Origin: Spirochaetales bacterium | GTDB lineage: Bacteria; Spirochaetota; Spirochaetia; SZUA-6; RPPD01 | NCBI GenBank assembly: GCA_016934415.1 | Contig: JAFGSW010000055.1 | Coordinates: forward strand, 1 to 55,113 | Reading direction: 5' to 3' | DNA: 55,113 bases | Shown here: positions 44,601-52,802 of the stretch, piece by piece | How the letters are laid out: every line of letters begins with the position of its first letter | Numbering within the stretch: position 1 is the first letter of the stretch | Position numbers and translations under genes: made by a program | The notes under the pieces: generated by a model | Told to the model about the DNA's origin: nothing | The model's database searches: none | The model's input: only the letters and a program-made list of their open reading frames with translations

Positions 44601-47600
44601 AACGAGTACCGCCCCGGCGAAACGGCGAAGGTCCTCATCGGCTCGCGCTTCACGTCGGGCGCCTACATGATGGAAATCTGGGCCGGCGGATACTTCGTGA
44701 AAAACGTCGCCGTCGCGGCCGGCAAGCCCGTGCAGGCGGTGAGCGTTCCGGTGACCGCGGACATGAAGGGCGGGTTCACGGTGCGCTGGTTCGGCGCCAA
44801 GGGCCTCGACATTCATTACGGCCAGGCTTCGGCCGCTGTCCCCTGGAGCGACAAAAACCTGTCGCTCGCGCTCGAGCCCTTCAAGGACAAGCTCCTCCCC
44901 GGAGAAAAAACGACCTGGGGCGTGCGCGCGAAGAACCCGGCCGGCAAGCCCGTGCAAAGCGAGGTGCTCGTGCTCATGTACGACCGCTCGCTCGAGTACT
45001 ACGCGACTGCCGACCGCTCGGGGTTCGGGAGCCTCTACCCGCCCAACCGGCAGCCCGACGCGGGCGGTGGCTCGGACTTCATTCCGCGAACCTATTCCGC
45101 ATCCCTCCGCGACGGCGAACTGTATAGACAACTCTACATCGAAACCCGATTCGAAGAGGAAAAACAACCGGGCTTCCGCACCGACATGACCGGGGGATAC
45201 GGATACAGAGGGGGCCTCTATTATTATAAGGAAGGCGCGGAGATGTTCGACATGATGATGCCGGCGCCCATGGTCGCCGAAGCCGGCATCGACCAAACCA
45301 AAAAAGACGGGCCGACGATCGGCCTTACGAGAAACGAGAAGTCTCCACAAGGACCGCCCATGCCCGCGGTCGAGACGCGGAAGGCGTTCGCGGACACGGC
45401 CTACTTCCTGCCGCACGTGACCACGGACAGGAGCGGATCAGCCACATTCAGCTTCACCGCGCCCGAGCAGCTCACCGGTTGGAAGATCAAGGCCTTCGCG
45501 CTCACCAAGGACGCCTCCTGGGGCGAAATCGAGAAGGAGGCGGTGACGAGGAAGGATCTCATGGTCCGCCTCGACCTGCCGCGCTTCTTCAGGGAAAAAG
45601 ACAAGGGTACGATTACGGCCGTGGTGCACAATGAGTCGGACGGCGCGCTTTCCGGGACGCTGTGGATCGACGTGCTCGATGGAAAGACATCCGTCCAAGC
45701 CGCGCTCAAGCTCAACGAAGCGTCGAGGGAGTTCAAGGTCAAGGCTCACGGCTTGCAGACCTTCGACTGGCCGGTGGAAATTCCGGCCGGCATTGCCACG
45801 TACACCGTGAAAGCCGTTGTGAAAACCGAAGCCGTCGGAAAAACGCGGGCGCTCTCCGACGCCGAGGAGCGGACTCTCCCCGTCCTCCCCTCGCGCGAGC
45901 GGCTCATTGAATCGGCCTTCGCCGTGCTCCGCGGGGATGAGACCAAGACGATCTCCATTCCGGCCGCCGACGATCCCACGCGGATCAATGAATCCGTCAC
46001 GCTCCGGATCGATCCCCAGCTCACCTTGAGCCTGATGAACACCCTGCCCTTTCTCGTCGACTACCCGTACTCCTGCGTGGAGCAAACGCTCAACAAGTAC
46101 GTGCCGCTCGCGGTCGTAAACGAGATCTACGGGAAGTACCCCGAGGTGCGCACGGCCGTGGCCAAAATCCCGAAGCGGGACACGGTCACGCCGCCCTGGG
46201 AGGTGAAGGATCCCCTGCGCCAGCTCACGATCGATGAGACGCCCTGGGGCTGGGAGGCCAAGGGCCGGCCGACGATCTACCCCGTCATCGACCTCCTCGA
46301 TCCGGCCATTGTCTCCGCGCAGAAGGAGAGCGTCTTCGCCTCGCTCAAATCGAGCCAGCTCTCTTCGGGCGCCTTTCCCTGGTGGCCGGGCGGCCGCGAG
46401 GACCTCTACATGACCCTTTACGCCCTCTCCAGCCTGGCCGAAGCCAAACGGTACGGCGTCGCGCTCGATAAGGACATGGTGAACAAGGCGCTCGCCTACG
46501 TGAACGCGGCCGTGCCGAAGGAGTTCAAGCCCGAGCCGTACCAGCTCTCCATCATCGCCTTCGCCTCCTACGCGGTGACGAGCTTCCCGGCCAAGGAATT
46601 TCCGGAAGCCGCCACAAGCGCCGAGCTCGTCAAAGGCTGGCTCGGTTTCCTCTACGAGCACCGCTTCGCGCTCACGCCCTTCGGCAAGGGATACCTGGCC
46701 CACGTCTACTTCCGCCTGGGAGACAAGGACAAGGCCGAGGAGATCCTCGCCATGGCGCTCGACGGCGCGCGCGAGGACCCGGTCGCCGGCGTGTACTGGA
46801 CGCCCGAGGCCTACTCCTGGGTCTGGTACTCGGACACGGTGGAGAAGCACGCCTTCTTCCTGAAAACGCTCCTCGAGTGGAAGCCGGACGACAAGCGCAT
46901 CGACGGCATGGCGCGCTGGCTCCTCTGGAACCGCAAGGGCAATGTCTGGAAGTCGACCAAGGCCTCCGCGGCGGCGCTGTACGCGCTTCTCGAGTACATG
47001 GCCAGGGGCGGATCGCTCTTCTCCGACGAGCGCTTCACCGTCGACTGGGGGACGAGCCGCGAAACGGTCCAGGCCAACGCCTCCGACTGGAGCAAGGAGC
47101 CCTTGCGGATTTCCCGCCCCGACGCCCCGATCGGCGCGGCAGGGCTTTCGGCTTCCGTTAAAAAGGAAGGCCGGGGCACGAGCTTCGCCGGCCTCACCTG
47201 GGTGTACTCCACGGATCAATTGCCCCAGGCCTCCGGTCCGGGACTCATCGAGCTCAAGCGCCGGTTCTTCATCCGCGAAAAGTCGGGAACGGAATACAAG
47301 CTCAGGGAAATCAAGTCCGGCGGCGAGGCTGCGGTCGGCGACGAGATCGAGGTCAAGGTCACCGTCACGACCAAGAGCCAATTCGAGTACATGCACCTGA
47401 AGGACCCCAAGGCCTCAGGCTTCGAGGCCGAGGCGCTCCTTTCGGGCTGGAAGTACGACCCGCTCTGGTATTACGAGGAGCCGCGCGACTCATCCACCAA
47501 TTTCTTCCTGGACCGCCTCCCGCACGGCGAGTACGTCCTGCGCTACCGCCTGCGTCCCACCAAGCCCGGCGAGTACCGCGTCGGCGCGGCCACGCTCCAG

Positions 47601-47669
47601 AGCATGTACGCCCCCGACCTGAACGCGCATTCGACCGGGTTCGTGATCCGGGTGCGGAAATCGAAGTGA
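41619..47669 (+). CDS. Bacterial alpha-2-macroglobulin family lipoprotein
   Basis: Large envelope protein that traps or inhibits proteases, 2016 aa (E. coli YfhM is 1653). It starts at GTG after CAGGAG. The signal ends FAAAC (Cys21), giving a lipid anchor. Residues about 30-330 are helical, TPR-like repeats. The MG2 region begins near 600 (DRPIYRPGDKLMAKITGVRR). A Gly/Tyr/Met-rich stretch near 1190-1225 is the likely bait region. The A2M domain near 1250 (FLPHVTTDRSGSATFSF) precedes the thioester motif SCVEQT with Cys1486 and Gln1489, intact. Alpha/alpha toroid and receptor-binding-like C-terminal parts follow. The usual partner, penicillin-binding protein 1C, is not adjacent. A PilZ gene and a repeat lipoprotein gene follow. 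Confidence 0.95.
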   Translation: MKKTIVLGKTIFLACLFAAACVNAPPQASPPPAGDIPAEFAKAEQSFEKGTFQAAYDSYALVYKGTNDAELKLKSFFRMCESLTHLFRYGEAAQLLLDTPPPQAPRDRARVLLLKAGLLRSFLDQYGYLLGRNESEESDESENAFHFTQEQVESEIKTCWESLASLKDTLKSMSLKDEGYFFLTEGIDFGMFPTLYDFYVQRRTDGLVSGQDVSETEIRFLLGEILPKYKAFPQVIRAANIMSEAASFMADAYPESSEYWRVKRLGLLLDVGWDVPAAAQANALREKIVAALRDVMAKLTLPGPKALAGVKAAGLLNVPGKYVEARKLCETVLKDFPETHAVKNAKALRQQIINPSLSLSTATMTVKDQKKLTLSVRNLSKVYFRAYKIKGDALARLEKDPSDLYTLSSSSVEGEIPKLIMTGAPDFSWETETGDPGKHEYLSLTIAPPALGGGMYYVLACNDPSFVSGQTLLCSSLVNVTSLVLVAAPGPTLKSRTAYYNTVAGRGGKEITDSLARYYAFDAATGAQVTGARVLVSWNRDYGAWRRAETKTGPLGAGLELPTSNVPGGHGQIGLAPLAEKGGSYAYLENAQSLWRYQPDAIEFFIETDRPIYRPGDKLMAKITGVRRTSDGFRALDKGFTVRVKAADPNGNAIMGKDLTVNDFGSADCEFDIPRGKLLGAYSLRATAARGVLSGSGGASFRVEEYKRPEFEITFDPIEKPLRFGRPAELSGSVKYYFGGAAAGAAVEFRVTHSLYVPWYYRSWFWWGYRPESKETASGTIITDDEGKFRIVFTPKAEDVDLPDWMKNGLTPEIADYSVTVTARDSGGRTIEGATSARVGKAGYYFTAEPDKGFYFEKDRAVFNAAKLSVNDRPLAGKAGYVVHLISNPQLKSLTELGYSGGRSGSIGPGAPGPEFQLKDAENLEVTARGTMTFGTEGRSRLTLVDLTPGAYRLTLTGKDDEGADVVLNKIFVVANSSGRDVPLNLASVTLFEKNEYRPGETAKVLIGSRFTSGAYMMEIWAGGYFVKNVAVAAGKPVQAVSVPVTADMKGGFTVRWFGAKGLDIHYGQASAAVPWSDKNLSLALEPFKDKLLPGEKTTWGVRAKNPAGKPVQSEVLVLMYDRSLEYYATADRSGFGSLYPPNRQPDAGGGSDFIPRTYSASLRDGELYRQLYIETRFEEEKQPGFRTDMTGGYGYRGGLYYYKEGAEMFDMMMPAPMVAEAGIDQTKKDGPTIGLTRNEKSPQGPPMPAVETRKAFADTAYFLPHVTTDRSGSATFSFTAPEQLTGWKIKAFALTKDASWGEIEKEAVTRKDLMVRLDLPRFFREKDKGTITAVVHNESDGALSGTLWIDVLDGKTSVQAALKLNEASREFKVKAHGLQTFDWPVEIPAGIATYTVKAVVKTEAVGKTRALSDAEERTLPVLPSRERLIESAFAVLRGDETKTISIPAADDPTRINESVTLRIDPQLTLSLMNTLPFLVDYPYSCVEQTLNKYVPLAVVNEIYGKYPEVRTAVAKIPKRDTVTPPWEVKDPLRQLTIDETPWGWEAKGRPTIYPVIDLLDPAIVSAQKESVFASLKSSQLSSGAFPWWPGGREDLYMTLYALSSLAEAKRYGVALDKDMVNKALAYVNAAVPKEFKPEPYQLSIIAFASYAVTSFPAKEFPEAATSAELVKGWLGFLYEHRFALTPFGKGYLAHVYFRLGDKDKAEEILAMALDGAREDPVAGVYWTPEAYSWVWYSDTVEKHAFFLKTLLEWKPDDKRIDGMARWLLWNRKGNVWKSTKASAAALYALLEYMARGGSLFSDERFTVDWGTSRETVQANASDWSKEPLRISRPDAPIGAAGLSASVKKEGRGTSFAGLTWVYSTDQLPQASGPGLIELKRRFFIREKSGTEYKLREIKSGGEAAVGDEIEVKVTVTTKSQFEYMHLKDPKASGFEAEALLSGWKYDPLWYYEEPRDSSTNFFLDRLPHGEYVLRYRLRPTKPGEYRVGAATLQSMYAPDLNAHSTGFVIRVRKSK

Positions 47670-47724
47670 ACCACCGATGGGAATCGATGACATCGATGAG
47701 GAAGGGAGAAAAGAAAAGCTACGG

Positions 47725-47780
47725 ATGGGACGCGGATGATGAGAGAGTAGTAGAGGCGGGGTGGGCGTCTCGCCCACCCC
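47725..47780. repeat. Repeat and 10-bp hairpin after the macroglobulin gene
   Basis: ACGGATGGGACGCGGATGA (from about 47721) belongs to the CGGATGA family. GGGGTGGGCG (47758-47767) and CGCCCACCCC (47771-47780) form a perfect stem with a TCT loop and no T run. It may act as a REP-like element or a 3'-end protector. Confidence 0.6.
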
Positions 47781-47841
47781 ATAGGGGATTCCATACAAGA
47801 TGCTACGATGGAAGAATTAGGAATGAAATAAATAAATCCGA

Positions 47842-47870
47842 TTGACCGATTGCTTTATACGTGGTAATTT
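47842..47870 (+). promoter_or_regulatory. Sigma70-like promoter of the PilZ gene
   Basis: TTGACC (47842-47847), 17 bases, TAATTT (47865-47870). GGAAGG precedes the ATG at 47895. Confidence 0.5.
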
Positions 47871-47894
47871 TCATCGATTTCCGGAAGGTATGGT

Positions 47895-48290
47895 ATGGGC
47901 AAAGAAGGAAGAATCTTTACCAGAGTGAAGGCGCAGCTGGAGATCGACTATGAGTTCGTCGATTGGAGGGAAACGCAGCTGGCGGTATTCGTCTCGCCCA
48001 AAAAAACGCATTCCTTCGACATCAGCGCCAACGGCATCGGTTTCCGCGAAATCGAGGGCGTCAATCCCGTCCTGCTGAAACAATTGGAAAAAGGGAAAAA
48101 GAAGGTGAAGCTCGCCATTCACCTGGACAAGAACCGTCCCCCCCTCATGACTTTCGCCCGGTTGGTGTGGGGCGCCCCCGGAGCCGACGGGCACAAGAGC
48201 TTCGGATTCATGTTCATCGAAGTGAGCCAGGTCTTTTTCAACGAAGTCAACCGCTACGTTCAAACCCATTTATCGGCAAAAGAAAAGTAA
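47895..48290 (+). CDS. Stand-alone PilZ c-di-GMP-binding protein
   Basis: 131 aa, one domain. RxxxR is Arg6-Arg10 (RIFTR) and DxSxxG is Asp42-Gly47 (DISANG), so both c-di-GMP-contact motifs are intact. The barrel ends with FARLVWGAP and KSFGFMFIEV. It has no output domain and presumably acts by contacting a partner once ligand is bound. It lies between two envelope lipoprotein genes but has its own promoter. It is one of two PilZ proteins in the window. Confidence 0.88.
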   Translation: MGKEGRIFTRVKAQLEIDYEFVDWRETQLAVFVSPKKTHSFDISANGIGFREIEGVNPVLLKQLEKGKKKVKLAIHLDKNRPPLMTFARLVWGAPGADGHKSFGFMFIEVSQVFFNEVNRYVQTHLSAKEK

Positions 48291-48352
48291 CGGGTAATTT
48301 TTCCCTTCACGAAATACCGCCCAATCGACAATCTTAAAAAAATCTTAATGCT

Positions 48353-48381
48353 TTGCGGAACGGAGTATCCGACGTTATAGT
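48353..48381 (+). promoter_or_regulatory. Promoter of the repeat lipoprotein gene
   Basis: TTGCGG (48353-48358), 17 bases, TATAGT (48376-48381). GAAGAGG at 48479-48485 serves the ATG at 48495, supporting that start over the earlier in-frame ATG at 48429. Confidence 0.55.
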
Positions 48382-48494
48382 TAAAAGAAGGATAAAAATA
48401 TCGGGGATCCGATCGGGCGATTTTTCCGATGCGGAGACTTTGTTTGTCGTCGACGAATGGTTATCTTTTATCTTGCGAAGCGAAGAGGTGTGAA

Positions 48495-50747
48495 ATGAAA
48501 TCGACCGCCAATAAGCTCTCCCTCGTTTTCCTGACCGCCGCGCTGCTCGGCGGAGCCCTGCTGGCCTCGGGCTGCGGCACCATGTTCGGCGTCAGGATGA
48601 CCTCGCCGGTTTCCTGGCTGGAGGGGAAGGACTACGTCGTCCAGTTCTCCATGGCCAACACGGAGAAGGCGCGGAAGGTCACCCTGTACTACCGCGTGAA
48701 CGACGGGCCCTACCAGGCGGTGGAGCCGCAGCGTGCCGGCTCGCTCCGCGAATACCTCATTCCCGGCGTCGAGCTCGTCCCGGGCCGGCTCGATTACTAC
48801 GTGATCGTCCTTGACGCGGACGGCAAGGAGCACAAGGAGGGCGTGAGGGCCGTGACCATTCTCTCCGTCGCCGAGGGCAAGGCCCAGGCCGAACGCGACC
48901 TCGCCCGCCGGGTGCGCGTCACCGCCCCGACCGAGATCGGCGTAGTCGACGACTTCGCACTCGCCCTCTCAGTCGCCCAGCCCCTCAGAGAGGTCGCGGT
49001 GACCCTCCACCTCCGGGACGCGACGTCGTCCGCGTACCAGGACAGGCCCCTGGATCCGACCGGCGGCGAGTACCGCTATCACATCGCCGCCATCGACCTC
49101 CGCGAAGGCGAGCTCGACTATTTCTTCACGATCGCTGAAGAACACCCCGACTTCGGCAGGCTCGAAATTTCCTATCCGGCGGAAGCCGAAGCCGGCCCGC
49201 TCGTCACCCGCGTGCTCGGCCTCAATGAGATGGCGAACCGCATGGCGAGGGAGCTTGTCGCGAGCGTCATACACAACCCGCCCACCGAGGCGCTCGAGAC
49301 CGCCGACCTCACGATCACGCTCGGCCTCGACGTCATGGGCACGAGCATGCTTCGCGCCCGGCTCCTCTCGGCTCCCGGCGTGCTTCTTTTATTCGCCCCG
49401 CGGGGCAGAGCCGCCCGCTACCGCAGCCTGCCCATGACGCCGGACGGCTCCGGGAACTATACGACGGTCATCACCCGCCGCGAGCTCGCCGCCGGCGTGA
49501 ACAGTTATTTCTTCACCATCTCCGTAAACACCAGGGACGTCGGCATGATCGACGTCTCCTACCCGGCCGAAGCGGAGCGCGCGCCCTTCGTCTACCGGAT
49601 CGTGAACCTCAAGGAGATGCGCGCGCGCCTTGAGCGCGAGTACGCGGCCAAGTTCGACCATACCCCGCCCGAGCGGGCGAGCCAACTCGAACCGCTCGAG
49701 CTCGCCCTTACGATCGCGCCCGACGCCCGGGCCGCGAACGACGCCGTTCTCCACTACCAGGCGGACTTCCGCGGCCGCTACCGCGACCTCGCCATGAGGC
49801 GATCCGGCAATTCGTTCACCGTCGACATTCCCGGCGCAAGTCTCCCGGACAACCGGATCGTCTACTACTTCACCGTGACCCTCTCCTTCCCGAACGTGGG
49901 CGAGATCTCCGTCGACGTCCCGGGCGAAGGGGCGAACCGGCCGTTCAGCGTTCCGGTCGAGGGCAGGAACGCCGCCGAATTCCGGCTCAAGGCCGACCTC
50001 GCCCGGCGCGTTCATCACGTCCCCGTCACCGAGGCGCAGACGGGAGAGGACCTCGAGGTATCCCTCACGATCGACGCGATGAAAGCGGGCACCCGGGCGA
50101 CGCTGTACATAAAGCAGCCCGCGGCGCGGAACCCCATAACCAAAAAGATGACGGGGCGCGGCAATCGGCTGTCGGCCGTCATCGGCGGGAACGAGCTCAA
50201 GCCGGGGAATTGCCAGTACTATATCGAGATCGACGAGCCCCATCCCGCATTGCGCGTCGTCTCGATCACGCTGCCGGCGGCGGCGCCCGCCCGGCCGTAC
50301 AACTTCGTCGTGAAGCAGGCGGTTCCCCCCCAGCCGTCGCCGCATCCGTCGCCGTCTCCCTCGACCCAGCCCTCGCCGCAGCCTCCCGAGACGCCGGTAT
50401 CCATCACGGCCGCCGACGTCGATTTCACGCCGGTCACCCAAGCCCGGGCCGGCAAGGCGCTCAAGCTGAAATTCCAGATCAAACACCCCCCCGAGGGGCT
50501 CACCGTGACCTTCGCCTGGCGGATCAAGGACGGACGGGGAAACTACCAGACGGTGAACACGTCGCAGAGCGGCAACAATTTCTTCGCCGAGATCGACCGA
50601 TCCGCCATGATCGCGGGGCGAGTCATCGAATACTATTTCGTTATCACTCCCCGAGGCGGGACCGGGGAGTTCAGGTACCCGGCCGCGGACAAGCCGCCGT
50701 TCTCCCTCACCGTCTCCGCCCGAGGCGGAGGCAACCGGGGAAATTAA
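48495..50747 (+). CDS. Lipoprotein built of about six tandem Ig-like repeats
   Basis: 750 aa. Signal with lipobox LASGC (Cys27). The mature chain is made of repeats of about 110-125 residues, each with a common plan: H-x-PP or AP-T, an E/D-x-L-x-L-x-L-x-I strand, Y-R-x-L/V, SGN-F/Y, a strand ending YYF-x-I/V and a final YPAE-like strand with PF. The boundary segments (LNEMANRMARELVASVIHNP, LKEMRARLEREYAAKF, LKADLARRVHHVP) look like a conserved inter-repeat helix. A Pro/Ser-rich spacer (about 610-632) precedes the last repeat. Beta-sandwich (Ig/E-set-like) folds are likely. No enzyme motif is seen; it is probably an outer-membrane-anchored structural or adhesion protein. A terminator follows. 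Confidence 0.8.
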   Translation: MKSTANKLSLVFLTAALLGGALLASGCGTMFGVRMTSPVSWLEGKDYVVQFSMANTEKARKVTLYYRVNDGPYQAVEPQRAGSLREYLIPGVELVPGRLDYYVIVLDADGKEHKEGVRAVTILSVAEGKAQAERDLARRVRVTAPTEIGVVDDFALALSVAQPLREVAVTLHLRDATSSAYQDRPLDPTGGEYRYHIAAIDLREGELDYFFTIAEEHPDFGRLEISYPAEAEAGPLVTRVLGLNEMANRMARELVASVIHNPPTEALETADLTITLGLDVMGTSMLRARLLSAPGVLLLFAPRGRAARYRSLPMTPDGSGNYTTVITRRELAAGVNSYFFTISVNTRDVGMIDVSYPAEAERAPFVYRIVNLKEMRARLEREYAAKFDHTPPERASQLEPLELALTIAPDARAANDAVLHYQADFRGRYRDLAMRRSGNSFTVDIPGASLPDNRIVYYFTVTLSFPNVGEISVDVPGEGANRPFSVPVEGRNAAEFRLKADLARRVHHVPVTEAQTGEDLEVSLTIDAMKAGTRATLYIKQPAARNPITKKMTGRGNRLSAVIGGNELKPGNCQYYIEIDEPHPALRVVSITLPAAAPARPYNFVVKQAVPPQPSPHPSPSPSTQPSPQPPETPVSITAADVDFTPVTQARAGKALKLKFQIKHPPEGLTVTFAWRIKDGRGNYQTVNTSQSGNNFFAEIDRSAMIAGRVIEYYFVITPRGGTGEFRYPAADKPPFSLTVSARGGGNRGN

Positions 50748-50772
50748 GAGACGATCCGATCCGCATGCACAC

Positions 50773-50812
50773 GCCGCGGGCGTTCCCGAGTCAGGGAGCC
50801 CGCGGCTTTTTT
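50773..50812 (+). terminator. Rho-independent terminator of the lipoprotein gene
   Basis: GCCGCGGGC (50773-50781) pairs with GCCCGCGGC (50798-50806), followed by six T. Confidence 0.9.
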
Positions 50813-51444
50813 ACGCCCGCTTCCACGGGGGAGAGGGAACCGCCTGTCGACAAGCTCAGGGCAGGCTCCTGACACGGATAAGAACGGAATCACGCAGCGC
50901 AGCTTCCAGCGCTCACACGGATAGGAGAGAAAGAAAAAATGTTTGAAAAAAACGGCAAAAAGGCGTTTACTATAGTCAAAATCAAGGGAATAAATAGCAG
51001 GTGTGCTATTCATTACTAGAGGGTGACGATAGACAAAATTCAATTACACCGCCAATACAGGATTGTTGGCGAATAACTTCGTATAAATTTCATCGGGCGA
51101 AATTACGGGGAAGTGAGTGCCTAATAAATCTAGTCATCATTATATTTTAAATATTTCAAAACAATACATTATAGATGATCTACACATAGATATATTGCTG
51201 GATAAACTCCTCACCCCTCCTTATGCACCTGGCTGGATTTCAATCGATAATGATACTAATAAATCGCTCGTTACCATTCATAGACTATTGTCATTTCATG
51301 ATAATGTTTATCATTTCGAAACTTACGATCAAACCGGTATTGAGGCGCCTCGGAACAAACAACTTTGTCCAACCAAGCGCAACCTCAATTGCCTTCGCCG
51401 CGCTCCGCAGCGGCGTCCGCACGCAGAAGAGAGGGTGAAACAGC
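50813..51444. repeat. Gene-poor spacer with repeats
   Basis: Contains the REP-like GCCTGTCGACAAGCTCAGGG (about 50846) and a CGGATA/CGGATGA-type block (about 50873-50930). A GTG-started frame at 51117 has a protein-like first 80 codons but then runs through GC-rich sequence over the next gene in another frame; it could be a decayed gene and is not called. Confidence 0.5.
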
Positions 51445-51873
51445 ATGACAAAGATTTCCAAAATAAATCTGCCAATTTTCATAATCATTCTCGTTTTTTT
51501 GTTTGGAGCGATATCATTGGCTCTCTATGCCCTTTTTTTTGTCTCCCGGGAAAGCGGACCCTTGAGCAACATATATATGCTGATTTTAAGTTTAGGCCTG
51601 TTGGGTATAGTCATAACGCAATTATTGAAAATAAAAATCGTATATAAAAAAGATAGTCACATCGTTGTAAGAAACCTGTTTGGATATGGGGTGCGTATCG
51701 ATAAAGACAATGTCTTGAGCATTTCCGGGGAATCCAGGGCCTATCGATATAATGCATTTTATGCGGTCATAAACATTTCTTTACAAGGTAAAAAGAAAAT
51801 TGAAATCGATGGAAGGTATTTGAGAAATATGCACGAGGTAAGGCACGCCTTGAAGACGGTGTCGGGTCATTAA
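51445..51873 (+). CDS. Small membrane protein with PH-like C-terminal part
   Basis: 142 aa. Two hydrophobic helices (about 9-32 and 40-60) are followed by a soluble part with VYKKDSHIVVRNLFGYGVRIDK and FYAVINISLQGKKKIEIDGRY, a pattern seen in bacterial PH-like membrane proteins. No named family is recognised. AGAGGG precedes the ATG. AT-rich, as is the next gene. Confidence 0.65.
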   Translation: MTKISKINLPIFIIILVFLFGAISLALYALFFVSRESGPLSNIYMLILSLGLLGIVITQLLKIKIVYKKDSHIVVRNLFGYGVRIDKDNVLSISGESRAYRYNAFYAVINISLQGKKKIEIDGRYLRNMHEVRHALKTVSGH

Positions 51874-52092
51874 TGCGGGAGGACGCTCCTCGAAGAGAAA
51901 GGAGCCGAACCGTCACTGCCGGTTGTCGATTTCCTTATATCGCGCTATGATTGATTGCAGGAACGCGAGGGTATACCATCACGGTTGTCGGGAATTTTCG
52001 ACGAGTGCAACGGGTTTTACGGCAATCACCCGCGCTGCGCTTCGGCGGATGCCGCAAAATCCGGAACGCCGGCCGGAACCGAAACATTCATC

Positions 52093-52665
52093 ATGGAGGA
52101 GCAGCGTATCTCCGCCAATAAAATATTGACGATCATCAATTCAGGTTTAATTTTCTCTTTATGTTTTTTTTACAGCCTTATGAGCGGAAACGTATTTTAT
52201 CCCATACAAATGAGTCTTCTCAGTTGGGTGGATAGTATTATTCTGGCGTGCGCAGTCGCGATCGGCATCCTCGTATATGTAAAAGTAAAAACCCATCTGT
52301 TTGTTTACATTCGATACGCCCCGATCGCCGCGATAATTCCATTGACAATCCACTGGATAGCGCGCGACAGCTCTTTTACCTGGATCATATTTCTAGCGCC
52401 GATTTTCATTTACTGCCTGTCGAACATATTTCTATCGGAATATAAAATCGCTTCATTTATCCTGATCGTATCGGCCGTTATTCAGGCGATCGTTCTCATT
52501 TATTATTTGTATTTCGATTTCAGCAAATGGAAAGGATTGATGGAGCTGTTCATTCTTTCCGGATTGTCGATCCTCCTGCTCGTCATGTTCATCACTTTTT
52601 TACTGATTAAAATAATTTCTAAAATCATCGTTTCGAGAAAAGGCGCCGAGAAAACTGAAGTGTAG
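52093..52665 (+). CDS. Polytopic membrane protein of unknown function
   Basis: 190 aa from the ATG at 52093; an upstream in-frame start at 51955 would add a Cys/Arg-rich stretch unlike the rest. Six hydrophobic helices are spread over residues 12-30, 42-62, 68-88, 95-112, 118-142 and 152-178, with a short basic C-terminus (RKGAEKTEV). No motif is recognised. The start is uncertain for lack of a clear ribosome site. Confidence 0.55.
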   Translation: MEEQRISANKILTIINSGLIFSLCFFYSLMSGNVFYPIQMSLLSWVDSIILACAVAIGILVYVKVKTHLFVYIRYAPIAAIIPLTIHWIARDSSFTWIIFLAPIFIYCLSNIFLSEYKIASFILIVSAVIQAIVLIYYLYFDFSKWKGLMELFILSGLSILLLVMFITFLLIKIISKIIVSRKGAEKTEV

Positions 52666-52802
52666 GTTTCGGGAGCGCCCGGCGGCGCGCGGGTGCTTCG
52701 ACGCTCTTCAAGCGCCTCGGGACCCGCCGCGCCCGCGGGACCAATATGCCAAGCCCGCCGTCGGCGGCTCGTTCGGCGAAAAGAACATAACGAGAGGGTG
52801 GA

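Noticed and set aside
45438..47396. 652-codon frame antisense to the macroglobulin gene
   Set aside because: Shadow frame created by high GC at third positions.
51117..51647. 176-codon GTG-started frame
   Set aside because: First half is protein-like but the rest reads through the better-supported membrane protein gene in another frame; possible decayed gene only.
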